Assembly: GCA_002369515.1 (NCBI GenBank)
Contig: DFFM01000001.1
Span: 1 to 19,765, forward strand
Length of the DNA stretch: 19,765 bases
Source of the DNA: Prevotella sp. UBA3776
GTDB taxonomy: Bacteria > Bacteroidota > Bacteroidia > Bacteroidales > Bacteroidaceae
Direction: 5' to 3'
Both the position numbers and the translations under genes were made by a program. Under the pieces are notes generated by a model. It did not search any database, had not been told where the DNA came from, and saw only the letters and a program-made list of their open reading frames with translations. Shown one piece after another: positions 1 through 9,727 of this stretch (positions are counted from its first letter, which is position 1; the number at the start of each line of letters is the position of its first letter).

Positions 1-6
1 AAAGAA

Positions 7-51
7 TTAAACGACAGTCCCTAAAGTAATAATAGTAAAAATCCTTTTCAT
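7..51 (-). CDS. Possible 14-residue leader peptide or spurious short ORF
   Basis: Reading leftward, an ATG at 51-49 opens a 14-codon frame (MKRIFTIITLGTVV) closed by TAA at 9-7. It lies about 200 bases downstream of a good leftward promoter and has an A/T-rich upstream stretch of the kind Bacteroidetes use for initiation. The peptide resembles the start of a signal sequence but is closed by the stop. The gene it would lead into is outside the window. It may be a leader peptide, the remnant of a secreted protein's start, or chance. Confidence 0.2.
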   Translation of the reverse strand: MKRIFTIITLGTVV

Positions 52-256
52 ATTTTATTTGTTTTAGAATTGGTTTTATTTCGTTTCTTCAAGATAAATT
101 TCGTTGGGACAGGATGTTGTAATGCCAGAAACAGTAAAACATCCCTTGAAACAGAGAGAAAAAAACATTCAGCCTTTTTCCGGCAGGTTGGGAATCAAAT
201 AGTGGATAGGCAGCGAAAAACCTATAATTATCTACTTCATAAATAATTCAAGACTG

Positions 257-288
257 CAAATATAGCATTTAAAAACGTTATTGGCAAA
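257..288 (-). promoter_or_regulatory. Leftward Bacteroidetes-type promoter
   Basis: On the minus strand, TTTG at 288-285 is followed after exactly 20 bases by TATATTTG at 264-257. This matches the Bacteroidetes primary sigma factor consensus (-33 TTTG, -7 TAnnTTTG). It points out of the left edge, so a gene divergent from leuS probably lies beyond position 1, with an untranslated leader of about 200 bases. Confidence 0.6.
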
Positions 289-509
289 GAAAATTACTAA
301 AAAAAGTGTTTTCGTCGTCAAAAACCATCATTTAGAATAATTTTCTACCTATTTCGAACAATTTTTCGCCCCATTTCGGCGATTGTTGCGCTCTACCGAA
401 AAGGTGTTGTTCTGCGTTGGAAAGGAATCCTGTTGTGCAAAAAAAGGTTGTTTGCGCGTGGAAAATGAAAAAAGAAAGGGCGACGGGGAGTTATTTCAAA
501 TAAAATCAG
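289..509. other. Gene-free stretch upstream of leuS
   Basis: No convincing coding region, RNA gene or strong hairpin is seen here. A rightward open frame from 383 runs to 970, but it passes through the GC-rich repeat and the start of leuS with no family resemblance, so I treat it as chance. Confidence 0.5.
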
Positions 510-517
510 TAATTTTG
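510..517 (+). promoter_or_regulatory. Candidate leuS -7 element
   Basis: TAATTTTG fits the Bacteroidetes -7 consensus TAnnTTTG. The -33 region about 20 bases upstream (near 491-497, TTATTTC) is only a weak match. If used, transcription would begin near 523 and the leuS mRNA would carry a leader of about 230 bases that includes the GC-rich hairpin repeat. Confidence 0.35.
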
Positions 518-557
518 CAAGCGTCTTTTCGAAAAAACGGTGTAATGTTTTTGAAAC

Positions 558-696
558 GAGGCCCCTCCGAGGCCCCCTCCAAGGCCCCCACCGTAGGGGA
601 GAGAAGGACGAGCCCCCACCAAACCTCCCCCCGTAGGGGAGGCTTCCTGTGCGCTGGGGCTTCCCCCCTAAGGGGGGATGAGAGAGGGGCTCCGTG
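558..696. repeat. GC-rich intergenic repeat with hairpins in the leuS leader
   Basis: A C/G-run-rich island sits in otherwise AT-rich DNA. It contains two perfect short hairpins: CCTCCCC (624-630) with GGGGAGG (636-642), and TCCCCCC (662-668) with GGGGGGA (672-678). Further CCCC...GTAGGGG motifs occur at about 585-600. The outer ends CGAGGCCCCTC-like and GAGGGGCTCCG-like are roughly inverted. The composition is unlike the flanks. Islands of this type occur repeatedly between genes in Prevotella and Bacteroides genomes; whether this one is a mobile repeat is inferred, as only one copy is in the window. Confidence 0.55.
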
Positions 697-750
697 GAGC
701 GGCCGAAAGGAAATGATCAATATAAAAAAAACAAATATAGACATACGACA

Positions 751-3612
751 ATGGAATACAATTTCAGAGAGATTGAGAAGAAGTGGCACCAGCGGTGGGT
801 GGAGCAAAAGACTTATCGCACGGTGGAGGATGCGGGGAGGAAGAAGTTCTATGTGCTCAACATGTTCCCCTATCCCAGCGGGGCGGGGCTGCATGTTGGC
901 CATCCGCTGGGCTACATCGCCAGCGACATCTATGCGCGCTACAAGCGGCAGCAGGGATTCAACGTGCTGAACCCCATGGGCTACGACGCCTACGGACTGC
1001 CCGCTGAGCAGTATGCCATTCAGACGGGACAGCATCCCGCCATCACGACAGAGGCTAACATCAACCGCTACCGCGAGCAGTTGGACAAGATTGGATTCTC
1101 GTTCGACTGGGACCGCGAGGTGCGCACCTGCGAGCCCATTTACTACAAGTGGACGCAGTGGGCGTTCCAGAAGATGTTCAACTCGTTCTACTGCAACAGC
1201 TGCCAAAGCGCACAGCCCATTGAAAAACTCATCGAGCATCTTGCTACCAAAGGCACCGAAGGACTCGATGTGGCGCAGAGCGAAGAACTGTCTTTCACGG
1301 CCGACGAATGGAACTCGTGGAACGAGAAAAAACAGCAGGAGGTGCTGATGAACTACCGCATTGCCTACTTGGGCGAGACGATGGTGAACTGGTGCGCCGG
1401 TCTGGGCACGGTGCTGGCCAACGACGAGGTGGTTGACGGCGTGAGTGTGCGCGGCGGATACCCGGTGGTGCAGAAAAAGATGCGCCAGTGGTGTCTGCGT
1501 GTGAGCGCCTACGCCCAGCGGCTTCTGGACGGGTTGGACACCATCGACTGGACCGACTCGCTGAAGGAGACGCAGCGCAACTGGATTGGCCGCTCGGAAG
1601 GAACGGAAATGGAATTCAAGATTGCCGGGAGCAAGGAGTCGTTCACCATCTTCACCACGCGCGCAGACACCATTTTTGGTGTGACGTTCATGGTGCTGGC
1701 ACCTGAGAGCGAACTGGTGGAACAGCTGACTACGAAAGAGCAGCGCGCCGCCGTGGATGACTATCTGGCCTACGTGAAGAAACGCACCGAACGCGAACGG
1801 CAGATGGACCACAAGGTGACGGGCGTGTTCACGGGCTCGTATGCCATCAACCCGCTGACGGGGCAGGAGATTCCCATCTGGATAGCCGAATATGTGTTGG
1901 CGGGCTATGGCACGGGGGCCATCATGGCCGTGCCGGCTCACGACTCGCGCGACTATGCCTTCGCGCGTCATTTCAACCTGCCCATCGTGCCCATTGTGGA
2001 GGGTGCCGACGTGAGCGAGGAGAGTTTCGACGCCAAGGAGGGCATCGTGTGCAACAGCCCCGCCGAAGGACAGGCCCGCGAGGGCGGACTGGTGCTCAAC
2101 GGACTGACCATCAAGGAGGCCATCCAGCGCACCAAGGAGTATGTCACGCAGAAGGGGCTGGGCCGCGTGAAGGTGAACTACCGTCTGCGCGACGCCATCT
2201 TCTCGCGCCAAAGATACTGGGGCGAGCCATTCCCCGTTTACTACAAAGACGGCATGCCACGCATGATTCCCGAGGAGTGTCTGCCGCTGGAGCTGCCCGA
2301 GGTGAGCCAGTACAAACCCACCGAGGACGGACAGCCGCCCCTGGGACACGCCAAGCGGTGGGCTTGGGACACCACCACGAAGACGGTGGTCGATGTGGAC
2401 GACATAGACAACAAGACGGTGTTCCCGTTGGAGCTGAACACGATGCCGGGATTCGCCGGGTCGAGCGCCTATTATCTGCGCTACATGGACCCGAAGAACG
2501 AAGAGGCCCTGGTGGCCAAGGATGTGGACGAGTACTGGCAGAACGTTGACCTCTACGTGGGCGGTACGGAGCATGCCACGGGCCATCTGATCTACGCGCG
2601 CTTCTGGAACAAGTTCCTCTACGACTATGGATACTCGTGCAAGGAAGAACCATTCCAGAAACTGGTGAACCAGGGAATGATTCAGGGCCGCTCGAACTTT
2701 GTCTATCGCGACAACGTGGCCAGCAACGAGAAGGGACACCCGGTGTTCGTCAGCCTGGGACTGAAGAAGAACTACGAGGACGTGACCCCCATCCATGTGG
2801 ATGTGAACATTGTGCAGAACGACGTGCTCGATGTCGATGCCTTCAAGCAGTGGCGCCCCGAGTACAACGATGCGGAGTTTGTGCTTGAAGACGGAAAGTA
2901 CGTTTGCGGCTGGGCCATCGAGAAGATGTCGAAGTCAATGTTCAACGTGGTGAACCCGGACATGATTGTCGAGCGATATGGTGCCGACACGCTGCGACTT
3001 TACGAAATGTTCCTCGGCCCCGTGGAGCAGAGCAAGCCTTGGGACACCAACGGCATTGACGGCTGCCACCGCTTCCTGAAGAAGTTCTGGAATCTGGCGG
3101 AGGGCTGCGCCGACAGCTCGGCCAACGGAACGGATGCCGAGCCCTCGGCAGAAAGCCTGAAGAGTGTTCACAAACTCATCAAGAAGGTGACCGACGACAT
3201 TGAGCACTTCTCGTACAACACGTCGATTGCCGCCTTCATGATTTGTGTGAACGAGCTGAGCCAGCAGAAGTGCCGCAACCGCGAGCTGATGAAAACACTG
3301 GTGGTGCTCATCGCTCCGTTTGCACCCCACATTGCCGAAGAACTGTGGATGCAGCTGGGCGGAGAGGGAAGCGTCTGCGATGCCCAATGGCCGACGCACG
3401 ACGAGAAGTACCTGGTGGAGAGCAGCGTGAAGATGGGCGTGGCCTTCAACGGCAAGACCCGTTTCGACATGGCTTTCGCCGCCGATGCCGACAACCAGAC
3501 CATCCAGGAAGCCGTCATGGCCGACGAGCGCACAGCCCGCTACACGGACGGCAAACAAATAATCAAGGTTATCATCGTCCCTAAGCGTATGGTGAATATT
3601 GTATGCAAATGA
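751..3612 (+). CDS. leuS: Leucyl-tRNA synthetase (leucine--tRNA ligase)
   Basis: Charges tRNA-Leu with leucine using ATP in the cytoplasm (class Ia synthetase). The 953-residue product has the HIGH-type motif HVGH at 48-51 within [12 protein letters not shown], an editing (CP1) domain with TTRADT at 302-307 and VPAHDSRD at 394-401 (D398 is the usual editing aspartate), and KMSKS at 725-729. An anticodon-binding helical domain and a C-terminal tRNA-binding domain ending VNIVCK follow. The segment after the first catalytic half (from 148, CNSC) has only one Cys pair, so the zinc module of the E. coli enzyme appears reduced. The ATG at 751 is chosen because [12 protein letters not shown] is the normal family N-terminus; an in-frame GTG at 694 would add 19 residues lying partly in a repeat. 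The YitT-family gene starts 5 bases downstream. Confidence 0.98.
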   Translation: MEYNFREIEKKWHQRWVEQKTYRTVEDAGRKKFYVLNMFPYPSGAGLHVGHPLGYIASDIYARYKRQQGFNVLNPMGYDAYGLPAEQYAIQTGQHPAITTEANINRYREQLDKIGFSFDWDREVRTCEPIYYKWTQWAFQKMFNSFYCNSCQSAQPIEKLIEHLATKGTEGLDVAQSEELSFTADEWNSWNEKKQQEVLMNYRIAYLGETMVNWCAGLGTVLANDEVVDGVSVRGGYPVVQKKMRQWCLRVSAYAQRLLDGLDTIDWTDSLKETQRNWIGRSEGTEMEFKIAGSKESFTIFTTRADTIFGVTFMVLAPESELVEQLTTKEQRAAVDDYLAYVKKRTERERQMDHKVTGVFTGSYAINPLTGQEIPIWIAEYVLAGYGTGAIMAVPAHDSRDYAFARHFNLPIVPIVEGADVSEESFDAKEGIVCNSPAEGQAREGGLVLNGLTIKEAIQRTKEYVTQKGLGRVKVNYRLRDAIFSRQRYWGEPFPVYYKDGMPRMIPEECLPLELPEVSQYKPTEDGQPPLGHAKRWAWDTTTKTVVDVDDIDNKTVFPLELNTMPGFAGSSAYYLRYMDPKNEEALVAKDVDEYWQNVDLYVGGTEHATGHLIYARFWNKFLYDYGYSCKEEPFQKLVNQGMIQGRSNFVYRDNVASNEKGHPVFVSLGLKKNYEDVTPIHVDVNIVQNDVLDVDAFKQWRPEYNDAEFVLEDGKYVCGWAIEKMSKSMFNVVNPDMIVERYGADTLRLYEMFLGPVEQSKPWDTNGIDGCHRFLKKFWNLAEGCADSSANGTDAEPSAESLKSVHKLIKKVTDDIEHFSYNTSIAAFMICVNELSQQKCRNRELMKTLVVLIAPFAPHIAEELWMQLGGEGSVCDAQWPTHDEKYLVESSVKMGVAFNGKTRFDMAFAADADNQTIQEAVMADERTARYTDGKQIIKVIIVPKRMVNIVCK

Positions 3613-3617
3613 TTTAA

Positions 3618-4580
3618 ATGACTGTTAATCATCAGATTATTTTCAATGAGGCTAAGGATTATATCTTTATAACCCTTGGCCTCATTCTGTATTCGTTCGG
3701 CTTCACATTCTTCCTGATGCCTTACGAAATCGTAACAGGTGGTGTGGCCGGTATCGCCGCCATCGTTTATTATGCCACCAGTTTTCCCAACTCTTACACC
3801 TACTTCCTTGTCAATGCCGCACTGTTGGCCATCGGCCTGAAGATTTTGGGTTGGAAATTTTTGGTGAAAACCATCTACGCCATCCTCATGCTGACGTTCC
3901 TGCTGGAACTCATGCGCGACCTGATGCCGCTGGACGCCGAGGGCAACTTCGTGAAGATTCTGGGCGAAGGACAGAACTTCATGTCGCTCATCATCGGGTG
4001 TATGATGACGGGCAGTGCGCTGGGCATCGTCTTTCTGAACAACGGCTCGACGGGCGGCACCGACATCATCGCCGCCTCGGTGAACAAGTACAAGCCCTGG
4101 TCACTGGGCACGGTGCTCATTTTTGTTGACTTCATCATCATTGGCAGCTGTTTCTTCATTCCGCAGTTCGGCAACATGCTTGAGCGCACCTACATGGTGG
4201 TGTTCGGCTTCTGCACCATGGTGATAGAGAATTTCATGCTCGACTACATCTACAACCGCCAACGGTCGTCGGTGCAGTTTTTCATCTTTTCAAAGAAATG
4301 GCAGGAAATAGCCAATGCCATAGGCACTAACATGAACCATGGCGTGACCCTGCTCGACGGCCACGGATGGTACACCGGACAGGAACGGAAGGTGATTTGC
4401 CTGTTGGCGCGCAAGAGCGAGAGCACCTACATTTTCCGCCTCATCAAACTGATTGACCCGAATGCCTTTGTCAGCCAAAGCTCGGTCATCGGTGTCTATG
4501 GCGAAGGTTTCGACCCCATCAAGGTCGATGTGAAGAAGATGAAAGAAGAAACGACAAAAAATAAAATAACGGACAAATGA
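3618..4580 (+). CDS. YitT family membrane protein (DUF161 plus C-terminal DUF2179)
   Basis: A 320-residue inner membrane protein of unknown biochemical role. The N-terminal part has about five or six hydrophobic segments (roughly 17-35, 40-53, 60-78, 84-100, 121-141, 163-182, 190-208). It carries the family signatures [17 protein letters not shown] (31-47) and [18 protein letters not shown] (141-158). Residues about 240-297 match the soluble DUF2179 domain, with GHGWYTG followed by a hydrophobic strand and a [14 protein letters not shown] ending. Length and order are normal for the family. It starts 5 bases after leuS and its stop overlaps the rdgB start, so translation is probably coupled. 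Family placement is firm; transport or sensing function is not known from sequence. Confidence 0.9.
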   Translation: MTVNHQIIFNEAKDYIFITLGLILYSFGFTFFLMPYEIVTGGVAGIAAIVYYATSFPNSYTYFLVNAALLAIGLKILGWKFLVKTIYAILMLTFLLELMRDLMPLDAEGNFVKILGEGQNFMSLIIGCMMTGSALGIVFLNNGSTGGTDIIAASVNKYKPWSLGTVLIFVDFIIIGSCFFIPQFGNMLERTYMVVFGFCTMVIENFMLDYIYNRQRSSVQFFIFSKKWQEIANAIGTNMNHGVTLLDGHGWYTGQERKVICLLARKSESTYIFRLIKLIDPNAFVSQSSVIGVYGEGFDPIKVDVKKMKEETTKNKITDK

Positions 4581-5182
4581 GAAAAATTGTTTTCGCTACC
4601 AACAACCAGCACAAGCTGGACGAGATAAGGAGCATTCTCGGCGAAGGATTCCATATAGTTTCACTCCGCAACATTGGCTGCGACGTGGATATTCCCGAAA
4701 CTGCCGGTACGCTGGAAGGCAACGCGCTGCAGAAGGCGGCTTACGTGTATGAGCACTACGGACTGAGCTGTTTTGCCGACGACACAGGACTGGAAGTGGA
4801 GGCGCTGGGCGGAGCGCCGGGTGTCTTTTCGGCCCGCTATGCCGGTGGCGAGGGACACGACTCGGAAGCCAACATGCAAAAATTGTTGCGCGAATTAGGA
4901 GAAAACGACAATCGCCGCGCACAATTCCGCACAGTCATCGCGTTAATACAAAAGGAGGAGCATGGTGAAGGAAAGAAGGAACTCAGTTTCGAAGGCATCG
5001 TCAAGGGACAAATCACCCGAGAGAAGAGTGGGGCAGAGGGTTTCGGCTACGACCCCATTTTCCAACCCGACGGCTACGACCAGACTTTTGCCGAACTGGG
5101 CATGGAGATAAAAAACAAAATCAGCCATCGGGCCCGCGCCGTGCAGAAACTGGCCGAATGGCTCTTGGAAGACGAAAAATGA
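4577..5182 (+). CDS. rdgB: RdgB/HAM1 non-canonical purine NTP pyrophosphatase
   Basis: Hydrolyses ITP, dITP and XTP to the monophosphate plus pyrophosphate, keeping deaminated purines out of DNA and RNA. The 201-residue product has the whole family pattern: FATNNQHK (6-13), the [10 protein letters not shown] loop (41-50), [16 protein letters not shown] (67-82) with D69 at the position of the catalytic aspartate, SARYAG (85-90), GFGYDPIF (155-162) and [10 protein letters not shown] (179-188). Length is typical. The start overlaps the preceding stop as ATGA (4577-4580), which indicates translational coupling. A 57-base gap follows before porZ, with no clear promoter or terminator in it. Confidence 0.97.
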   Translation: MRKIVFATNNQHKLDEIRSILGEGFHIVSLRNIGCDVDIPETAGTLEGNALQKAAYVYEHYGLSCFADDTGLEVEALGGAPGVFSARYAGGEGHDSEANMQKLLRELGENDNRRAQFRTVIALIQKEEHGEGKKELSFEGIVKGQITREKSGAEGFGYDPIFQPDGYDQTFAELGMEIKNKISHRARAVQKLAEWLLEDEK

Positions 5183-5239
5183 AAGATGAAATGGTAAAAA
5201 TCAAGATTTAATATTCATATATTCAATTTTTTAGAAAAA

Positions 5240-7252
5240 ATGAGGAAAACAGTAGTGGCTTTGCTGTGCTTGCTTGGCAGCACACTTTCGTCCATGGGCC
5301 AAGTGGGCACATGGCTCAATTACAGAGCATACAGTGAAGTGCAGCAGATTGAGTCTGCTGGCGACGATTTGTTTGTCATGGCCAGCAACAGCCTCTACCA
5401 ATACAACAAGCAAGACCAGTCCATCTACACCTACGACAAGACGAAAGGACTGAACGGTGTGAACATCACCAACATCAAGTGGTGTCAGCAAGCCAAGCGG
5501 CTCGTGGTGGTTTACGACGACTCGAACATCGACCTCGTCGAAACCAACGGCGATGTGACCAACATCAGTGCCATCATGTCGAAAGTGATCATTGGAGGAA
5601 AGAACATCAACAGCATCACCATAGACAATCAGTTTGCCTATCTGGCTGCCGAGTTCGGCATCGTCAAACTGAACGTGAAAGAGGCCGAAATCAGCGAAAC
5701 ATACATGCTGGGATTCTCCGTAACGGCAGTGGCCACAGAGGGCGGCAAAATCTATGCAAAGAGCAAAAGCAACGGCATCTGGACGGCTACGATGAGCAGC
5801 AACCTGATCGACCCCAACAATTGGAGCAAAACCACCACCGCACCTTCGTTCGCAGAAGACAAGACCGACTATAACGACAACATCGACCTGGTGAAGACAC
5901 TCAAGCCTGGGGGACCGCAACACAATTATTTCGGATTCATGAAATTCCTCAACGGAAAACTCTATACCTGCAATGGAAATGCCACACTGAACGCAGCCAT
6001 CCAGCTACTGAGCAACGACGAATGGACCTTTTACCAGACAGAGGGAATCAGCCAGACCACGGGCGTTTCCTATCGTGGTGCAAACTGTCTGGACGTTGAC
6101 CCCGCCAACGAACAACACCTCTTTGCAGGGGCGAGAAACGGACTCTACGAGTTTCTCAACGGACAGTTTGTGAAATTCTACAACAGCGACAACAGCCCCA
6201 TAGAGTCGTTCAATGCAGAGAGCAAGGAATACGAACTGGTGACTGGCGTCAAATTCGACACACAAGGAAACCTCTGGATTCTGAACAGCCAGGCTCCCAC
6301 GGCTTCGCTCATAAAACTTTCAAATGGTCAGTTCACCAAGTACAACAAAGAAGAACTGATGAAGCTCGACGACGGAGGATTCGCCAACAAAAGCAACGGA
6401 AACCTGAAAGACATGCTCATAGACCGGTCGGGACAAATGTGGTTTGTCAACGACAACTGGGCACAGACAGCAGTCTATCGGTATGACATCGAGTCGGACC
6501 AGATAAAAGCCTACGAAAACATTGTGAACGAAGACGGCGTAGTGGTGGTTGTAGCGCCAAGCGGCATGGTGAGGTGCATCACCGAGGACCTGCAGGGAAA
6601 CATGTGGGTGGGAACGAGTGCAGGCCCGCTGATGCTCGAAACGTCGCAGATGAACAACGAAAACTACTATTTCAACCAAGTGAAAGTGCCCCGCAACGAC
6701 GGCACCAACTATGCCGACTATCTGCTGGCCAACGTCGATGTCAACTGCATCGCGGTTGACGGTGGCGGACGCAAATGGTTTGGCACCAGCACCCAGGGCG
6801 TCTATCTCATCAGTGCCGACAACATGCAGCAAATACAGCATTTCACCAGCGAAAACAGCCCGCTGCTGGCCAACAACGTGCAGTCCATAGCCATCAATCC
6901 GGCTTCAGGCCAGGTGTTCTTCGGCACCGAAAACGGGCTCTGTTCCTACATGAGCGACGCCACCCAAACCAACACCGAAATGACCAAGGACAATGTTTGG
7001 GCTTATCCCAACCCCGTTTCGCCCGACTATGCGGGCTACATCACCATTACGGGACTCACCTACAACGCTCAGGTGAAAATCACCACCTCAAGCGGTGTGG
7101 TAGTGAACGAAGGCCGCTCCAACGGCGGTTCCTACCAGTGGGACGGCTGTGACCAGAAGGGTAGGAGAGTGGCCAGCGGCGTATATATGGTGCATACAGC
7201 CACCAGCAACGGAGAAAAGGGCGTTGTCTGCAAAATAGCCATTGTCAGATAA
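5240..7252 (+). CDS. porZ: PorZ-like type IX secretion system beta-propeller protein
   Basis: The 670-residue product starts with a signal peptide (MRKTVVALLCLLGSTLSSMG, likely cut near residue 20). A long repeat-rich region (about 22-570) follows, with repeated short blade-like motifs such as GLYEFLNGQF, NLWILNSQ, QMWFVNDN, NMWVGTSAGPL and KWFGTSTQGVYLI, typical of two-component-regulator-type beta-propellers. From about 588 (AYPNPVSP) to the end is a sorting-type C-terminal beta domain with GGSYQWDG, GRRVASGVYMV and a basic KIAIVR end. This layout matches PorZ, a cell-surface member of the T9SS attachment complex with PorU, PorV and PorQ, known in Porphyromonas to bind anionic LPS. A generic T9SS cargo propeller is the alternative, but the N-terminal WLNYRAYSEVQQIE region favours PorZ. 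Next gene is 4 bases away. Confidence 0.82.
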   Translation: MRKTVVALLCLLGSTLSSMGQVGTWLNYRAYSEVQQIESAGDDLFVMASNSLYQYNKQDQSIYTYDKTKGLNGVNITNIKWCQQAKRLVVVYDDSNIDLVETNGDVTNISAIMSKVIIGGKNINSITIDNQFAYLAAEFGIVKLNVKEAEISETYMLGFSVTAVATEGGKIYAKSKSNGIWTATMSSNLIDPNNWSKTTTAPSFAEDKTDYNDNIDLVKTLKPGGPQHNYFGFMKFLNGKLYTCNGNATLNAAIQLLSNDEWTFYQTEGISQTTGVSYRGANCLDVDPANEQHLFAGARNGLYEFLNGQFVKFYNSDNSPIESFNAESKEYELVTGVKFDTQGNLWILNSQAPTASLIKLSNGQFTKYNKEELMKLDDGGFANKSNGNLKDMLIDRSGQMWFVNDNWAQTAVYRYDIESDQIKAYENIVNEDGVVVVVAPSGMVRCITEDLQGNMWVGTSAGPLMLETSQMNNENYYFNQVKVPRNDGTNYADYLLANVDVNCIAVDGGGRKWFGTSTQGVYLISADNMQQIQHFTSENSPLLANNVQSIAINPASGQVFFGTENGLCSYMSDATQTNTEMTKDNVWAYPNPVSPDYAGYITITGLTYNAQVKITTSSGVVVNEGRSNGGSYQWDGCDQKGRRVASGVYMVHTATSNGEKGVVCKIAIVR

Positions 7253-7256
7253 AAAT

Positions 7257-8696
7257 ATGCAATCAAAACTCAGAAATCCGCTATTCTATATTTTCATCAC
7301 CTCGCCAGTGGTGCTTTGGCTGCTCATTCTGTTGCTGCCAACCTTCGACGACTGGACCTACATCACCACGCCCAACGGAGGACTACTGGGCGACGATTTT
7401 GCAACGTTCCTTCGACCTTTCTGGAGCTATTGGCGCCCCTTCGATGCACTGACAGGCTATTTTCTGAAACATCATTACAGCCTTTTTCCCGCATTCAACC
7501 ATGTGCTTGTCTATCTGGCCCATTTGGGAAGCACCTATTGTGTCTATCGAATCATTGACAATATAGGAACAAGCCACTTTTCCAGAAACATTGCCACCAT
7601 CTTCTTTTATCTCTCGCCGGCAGTATTGGGAACCGTCTTTGGAATAGACTCCATCAACCAGGCGCAATCGCATTTTTGGGGCATTCTGGCACTTTATGTC
7701 TATCTGCTGAACAAAGACGACAGAAGAAAAAAACATTTATACATCCTTTTGGTCATCATCGCCACCTTTTTCAAGGAAAATGGCATGGCTTTCTTAGCGG
7801 CCATCCCCCTGTTTGCCTATGGTTTTGACAGAATCACGCGCCGCGAAATGATAAAAGACTGGATGATTGGTGGGGCAGTGATAGCCATCTATTTCGCCGT
7901 CAGACTGTCGCTCACCATCGACATGGCCGAAATCAACAATGCTTATTTCGAGAACACACTGGCAAGCAAACTGAAACATCTGGCCATGTTCATTGGCTAT
8001 CCTTTCTTTTCGCTCGACTATGTGAGCGTGTTCTATCCACCCACAAAGAACCTGTTCATTGCCGCCATTACGGCATTGTTGGCCTTCCCTTTCACCCTTG
8101 TCCTTTTTTACTTCAACAGGAACCAGCTGTTCAACAAAAGAATCATCGTCTGTGTGGCATGTTGGATCATTCTCGCCTCGCCCCATCTGCTCACCCTCTT
8201 CACCACCATGCATGCTTACGCAGGCCATTCGATGGCAGCCATCACCATAGCCCTGCTCACAGAGAAAACAACCGAAAAACAACGCAGAGTGGTTCTCTGC
8301 ACATTCATGGCCTATTTGGTTTCGGTTCTTTACATCGACTATCACCACTGGATCATGTCCTACCGCTCGGGACTCACCGGAAAAGCAATGGGAGAAATGG
8401 CCATCCGAAAAACAGGAACCCCGCAGCAGCGCGTTTTCACCATCACCATCGACCACAACGAAAAGAAATACTCCTCGTTCTGCGTAATTCCCGTCTATGC
8501 CTTCGGCTGGGGCAACGCCGCCAAGCATGCCACCCACTATGAGTGGCCCACGGAAATGGAAGACTCCACCATCTTCGAGAATCAAATCGAAAACATTCCA
8601 AACATTGTCAACCATGCCTTCAACAAAGGCTATCCGTGTGTGTGGATTGTCGAAAGGTCGGACGTGAAAGTAGTCAAACAAAACGTTGATCCATGA
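7257..8696 (+). CDS. Multi-pass membrane protein, GT-C glycosyltransferase-like
   Basis: The 479-residue product has around ten hydrophobic segments and a soluble C-terminal part (about 370-479). Features seen in GT-C fold polyprenyl-linked sugar transferases are present: an acidic pair in the first external loop (D31-D32 after a first membrane helix), an FWSYWRPF motif (55-62), and FKENGMAFLAAIP (172-184) resembling the KE-plus-helix element. The specific family and sugar are not recognised. The ATG at 7257 is preferred over an in-frame TTG at 7242 that would overlap porZ; it leaves a 4-base gap. It overlaps the acyltransferase gene by ATGA. Position in a run of envelope genes suggests glycosylation of lipid or surface polymer, which is inference. 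Confidence 0.6.
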   Translation: MQSKLRNPLFYIFITSPVVLWLLILLLPTFDDWTYITTPNGGLLGDDFATFLRPFWSYWRPFDALTGYFLKHHYSLFPAFNHVLVYLAHLGSTYCVYRIIDNIGTSHFSRNIATIFFYLSPAVLGTVFGIDSINQAQSHFWGILALYVYLLNKDDRRKKHLYILLVIIATFFKENGMAFLAAIPLFAYGFDRITRREMIKDWMIGGAVIAIYFAVRLSLTIDMAEINNAYFENTLASKLKHLAMFIGYPFFSLDYVSVFYPPTKNLFIAAITALLAFPFTLVLFYFNRNQLFNKRIIVCVACWIILASPHLLTLFTTMHAYAGHSMAAITIALLTEKTTEKQRRVVLCTFMAYLVSVLYIDYHHWIMSYRSGLTGKAMGEMAIRKTGTPQQRVFTITIDHNEKKYSSFCVIPVYAFGWGNAAKHATHYEWPTEMEDSTIFENQIENIPNIVNHAFNKGYPCVWIVERSDVKVVKQNVDP

Positions 8697-9727
8697 AAAG
8701 AGACCTCCAACTGGACAGCTACAGGGCATTGGCAATGTTATACATTGTTTGCGTCATCCACATTGTCTATTGGTTTCATGTAGGCAACGAACCTGTTCGT
8801 TCGGCCATTCTCTTTGAAATGCCGGTCATTTTCTTCATTGCAGGTGCCTCACAATCGGTCAGAAAAACTACTGACAATCTGATTCAAACCCTCGTCAACA
8901 GAACCAAGCGGCTGCTCATTCCCTTCTACGTTTTTTTGTTTGTCCTTCTGCTCCTTGTAGCCCTTTACAGACTGCTCCAAAAGAGTAGCCCCCTGTTGCC
9001 CTTCAGCACCGGCGAACTCATCAAGATGCTTTGCACCGGAGGAAACGAACAGATTCCCTATTTCGGCTACACCTGGTTTATTTCGTGCTACATGATGATT
9101 GGCTGTTCGTTGCCCCTGCAACGAAAAATCTTCAGGCACATGCCCAACGGCCTGTATCTGCTGTTGGCCGTCGCTGTTTTCATCATTGTCTCGCTCATAC
9201 CCCTAAGGACAGGAAATCTGGAAATCAAAAACATCTTTGTCTATAATGTCTTTTTCCTGATGGGCTACTTCTACTATCACAGAATACCCCGAAAAAACCT
9301 TTTATTTGCCTTTCCTGCGGCTGTTCTCATCTGTGTGGCAGGATTCCTCACCGAATGGTTCATCCCCATGCAGGACCACAAATTTCCCGCCGACGCATGG
9401 TTTTTGTTGTATGGTACGTGTGCAGTCATCGTGCTCTCCACACTTTTCAGCAACGTCACCGTTCCCTACAATGCCATTCTCAAGCTATGGAACGAAAGAG
9501 GCTATACCATCTATCTGTACCAGTCGGTCAGCCACTTCCTGCTCTATAAAATCACCAACGACTGGATTGCCCGGCTGTCTTCGCCGGGGCTGACTTTCAT
9601 CGTCTATTTCATCCTCATTTTCATCCTCACCACCACGCTCAGCTTCGTCACCTATCCGCTGGAAAGAAAAGTAATGAATGTCTTTAACCATTTAGTTTCT
9701 GATTCACGCCATGAAAAAAATAGCTGA
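8693..9727 (+). CDS. Acyltransferase-3 family membrane protein
   Basis: The 344-residue product fits the acyltransferase-3 / fucose 4-O-acetylase-like family, integral membrane enzymes that transfer acyl groups, usually acetyl, to sugars outside the membrane. The N-terminus LDSYRALAMLYIVCVIHIVYW (from residue 7) gives the family's Arg (R11) and His (H23) in the first helix. FFIAGAS follows, and about ten hydrophobic segments span the protein. Length is usual. The start overlaps the preceding stop (ATGA, 8693-8696) and the end overlaps the next gene by 17 bases, so the three genes appear translationally coupled. The acceptor cannot be told from sequence; LPS or another surface glycan is likely from the neighbours. 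Confidence 0.85.
   Translation: MKRDLQLDSYRALAMLYIVCVIHIVYWFHVGNEPVRSAILFEMPVIFFIAGASQSVRKTTDNLIQTLVNRTKRLLIPFYVFLFVLLLLVALYRLLQKSSPLLPFSTGELIKMLCTGGNEQIPYFGYTWFISCYMMIGCSLPLQRKIFRHMPNGLYLLLAVAVFIIVSLIPLRTGNLEIKNIFVYNVFFLMGYFYYHRIPRKNLLFAFPAAVLICVAGFLTEWFIPMQDHKFPADAWFLLYGTCAVIVLSTLFSNVTVPYNAILKLWNERGYTIYLYQSVSHFLLYKITNDWIARLSSPGLTFIVYFILIFILTTTLSFVTYPLERKVMNVFNHLVSDSRHEKNS

Noticed and set aside
694..750. GTG start that would lengthen LeuRS by 19 residues
   Set aside because: The added residues are Lys/Asn-rich and come from repeat and A-rich leader DNA; homologues begin at [12 protein letters not shown].
496..2796. A 766-codon open frame on the minus strand opposite leuS
   Set aside because: It lies wholly antisense to a certain gene in GC-biased codons, has no recognisable domain, and mirrors leuS codon structure. 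Long antisense frames of this kind are expected by chance.
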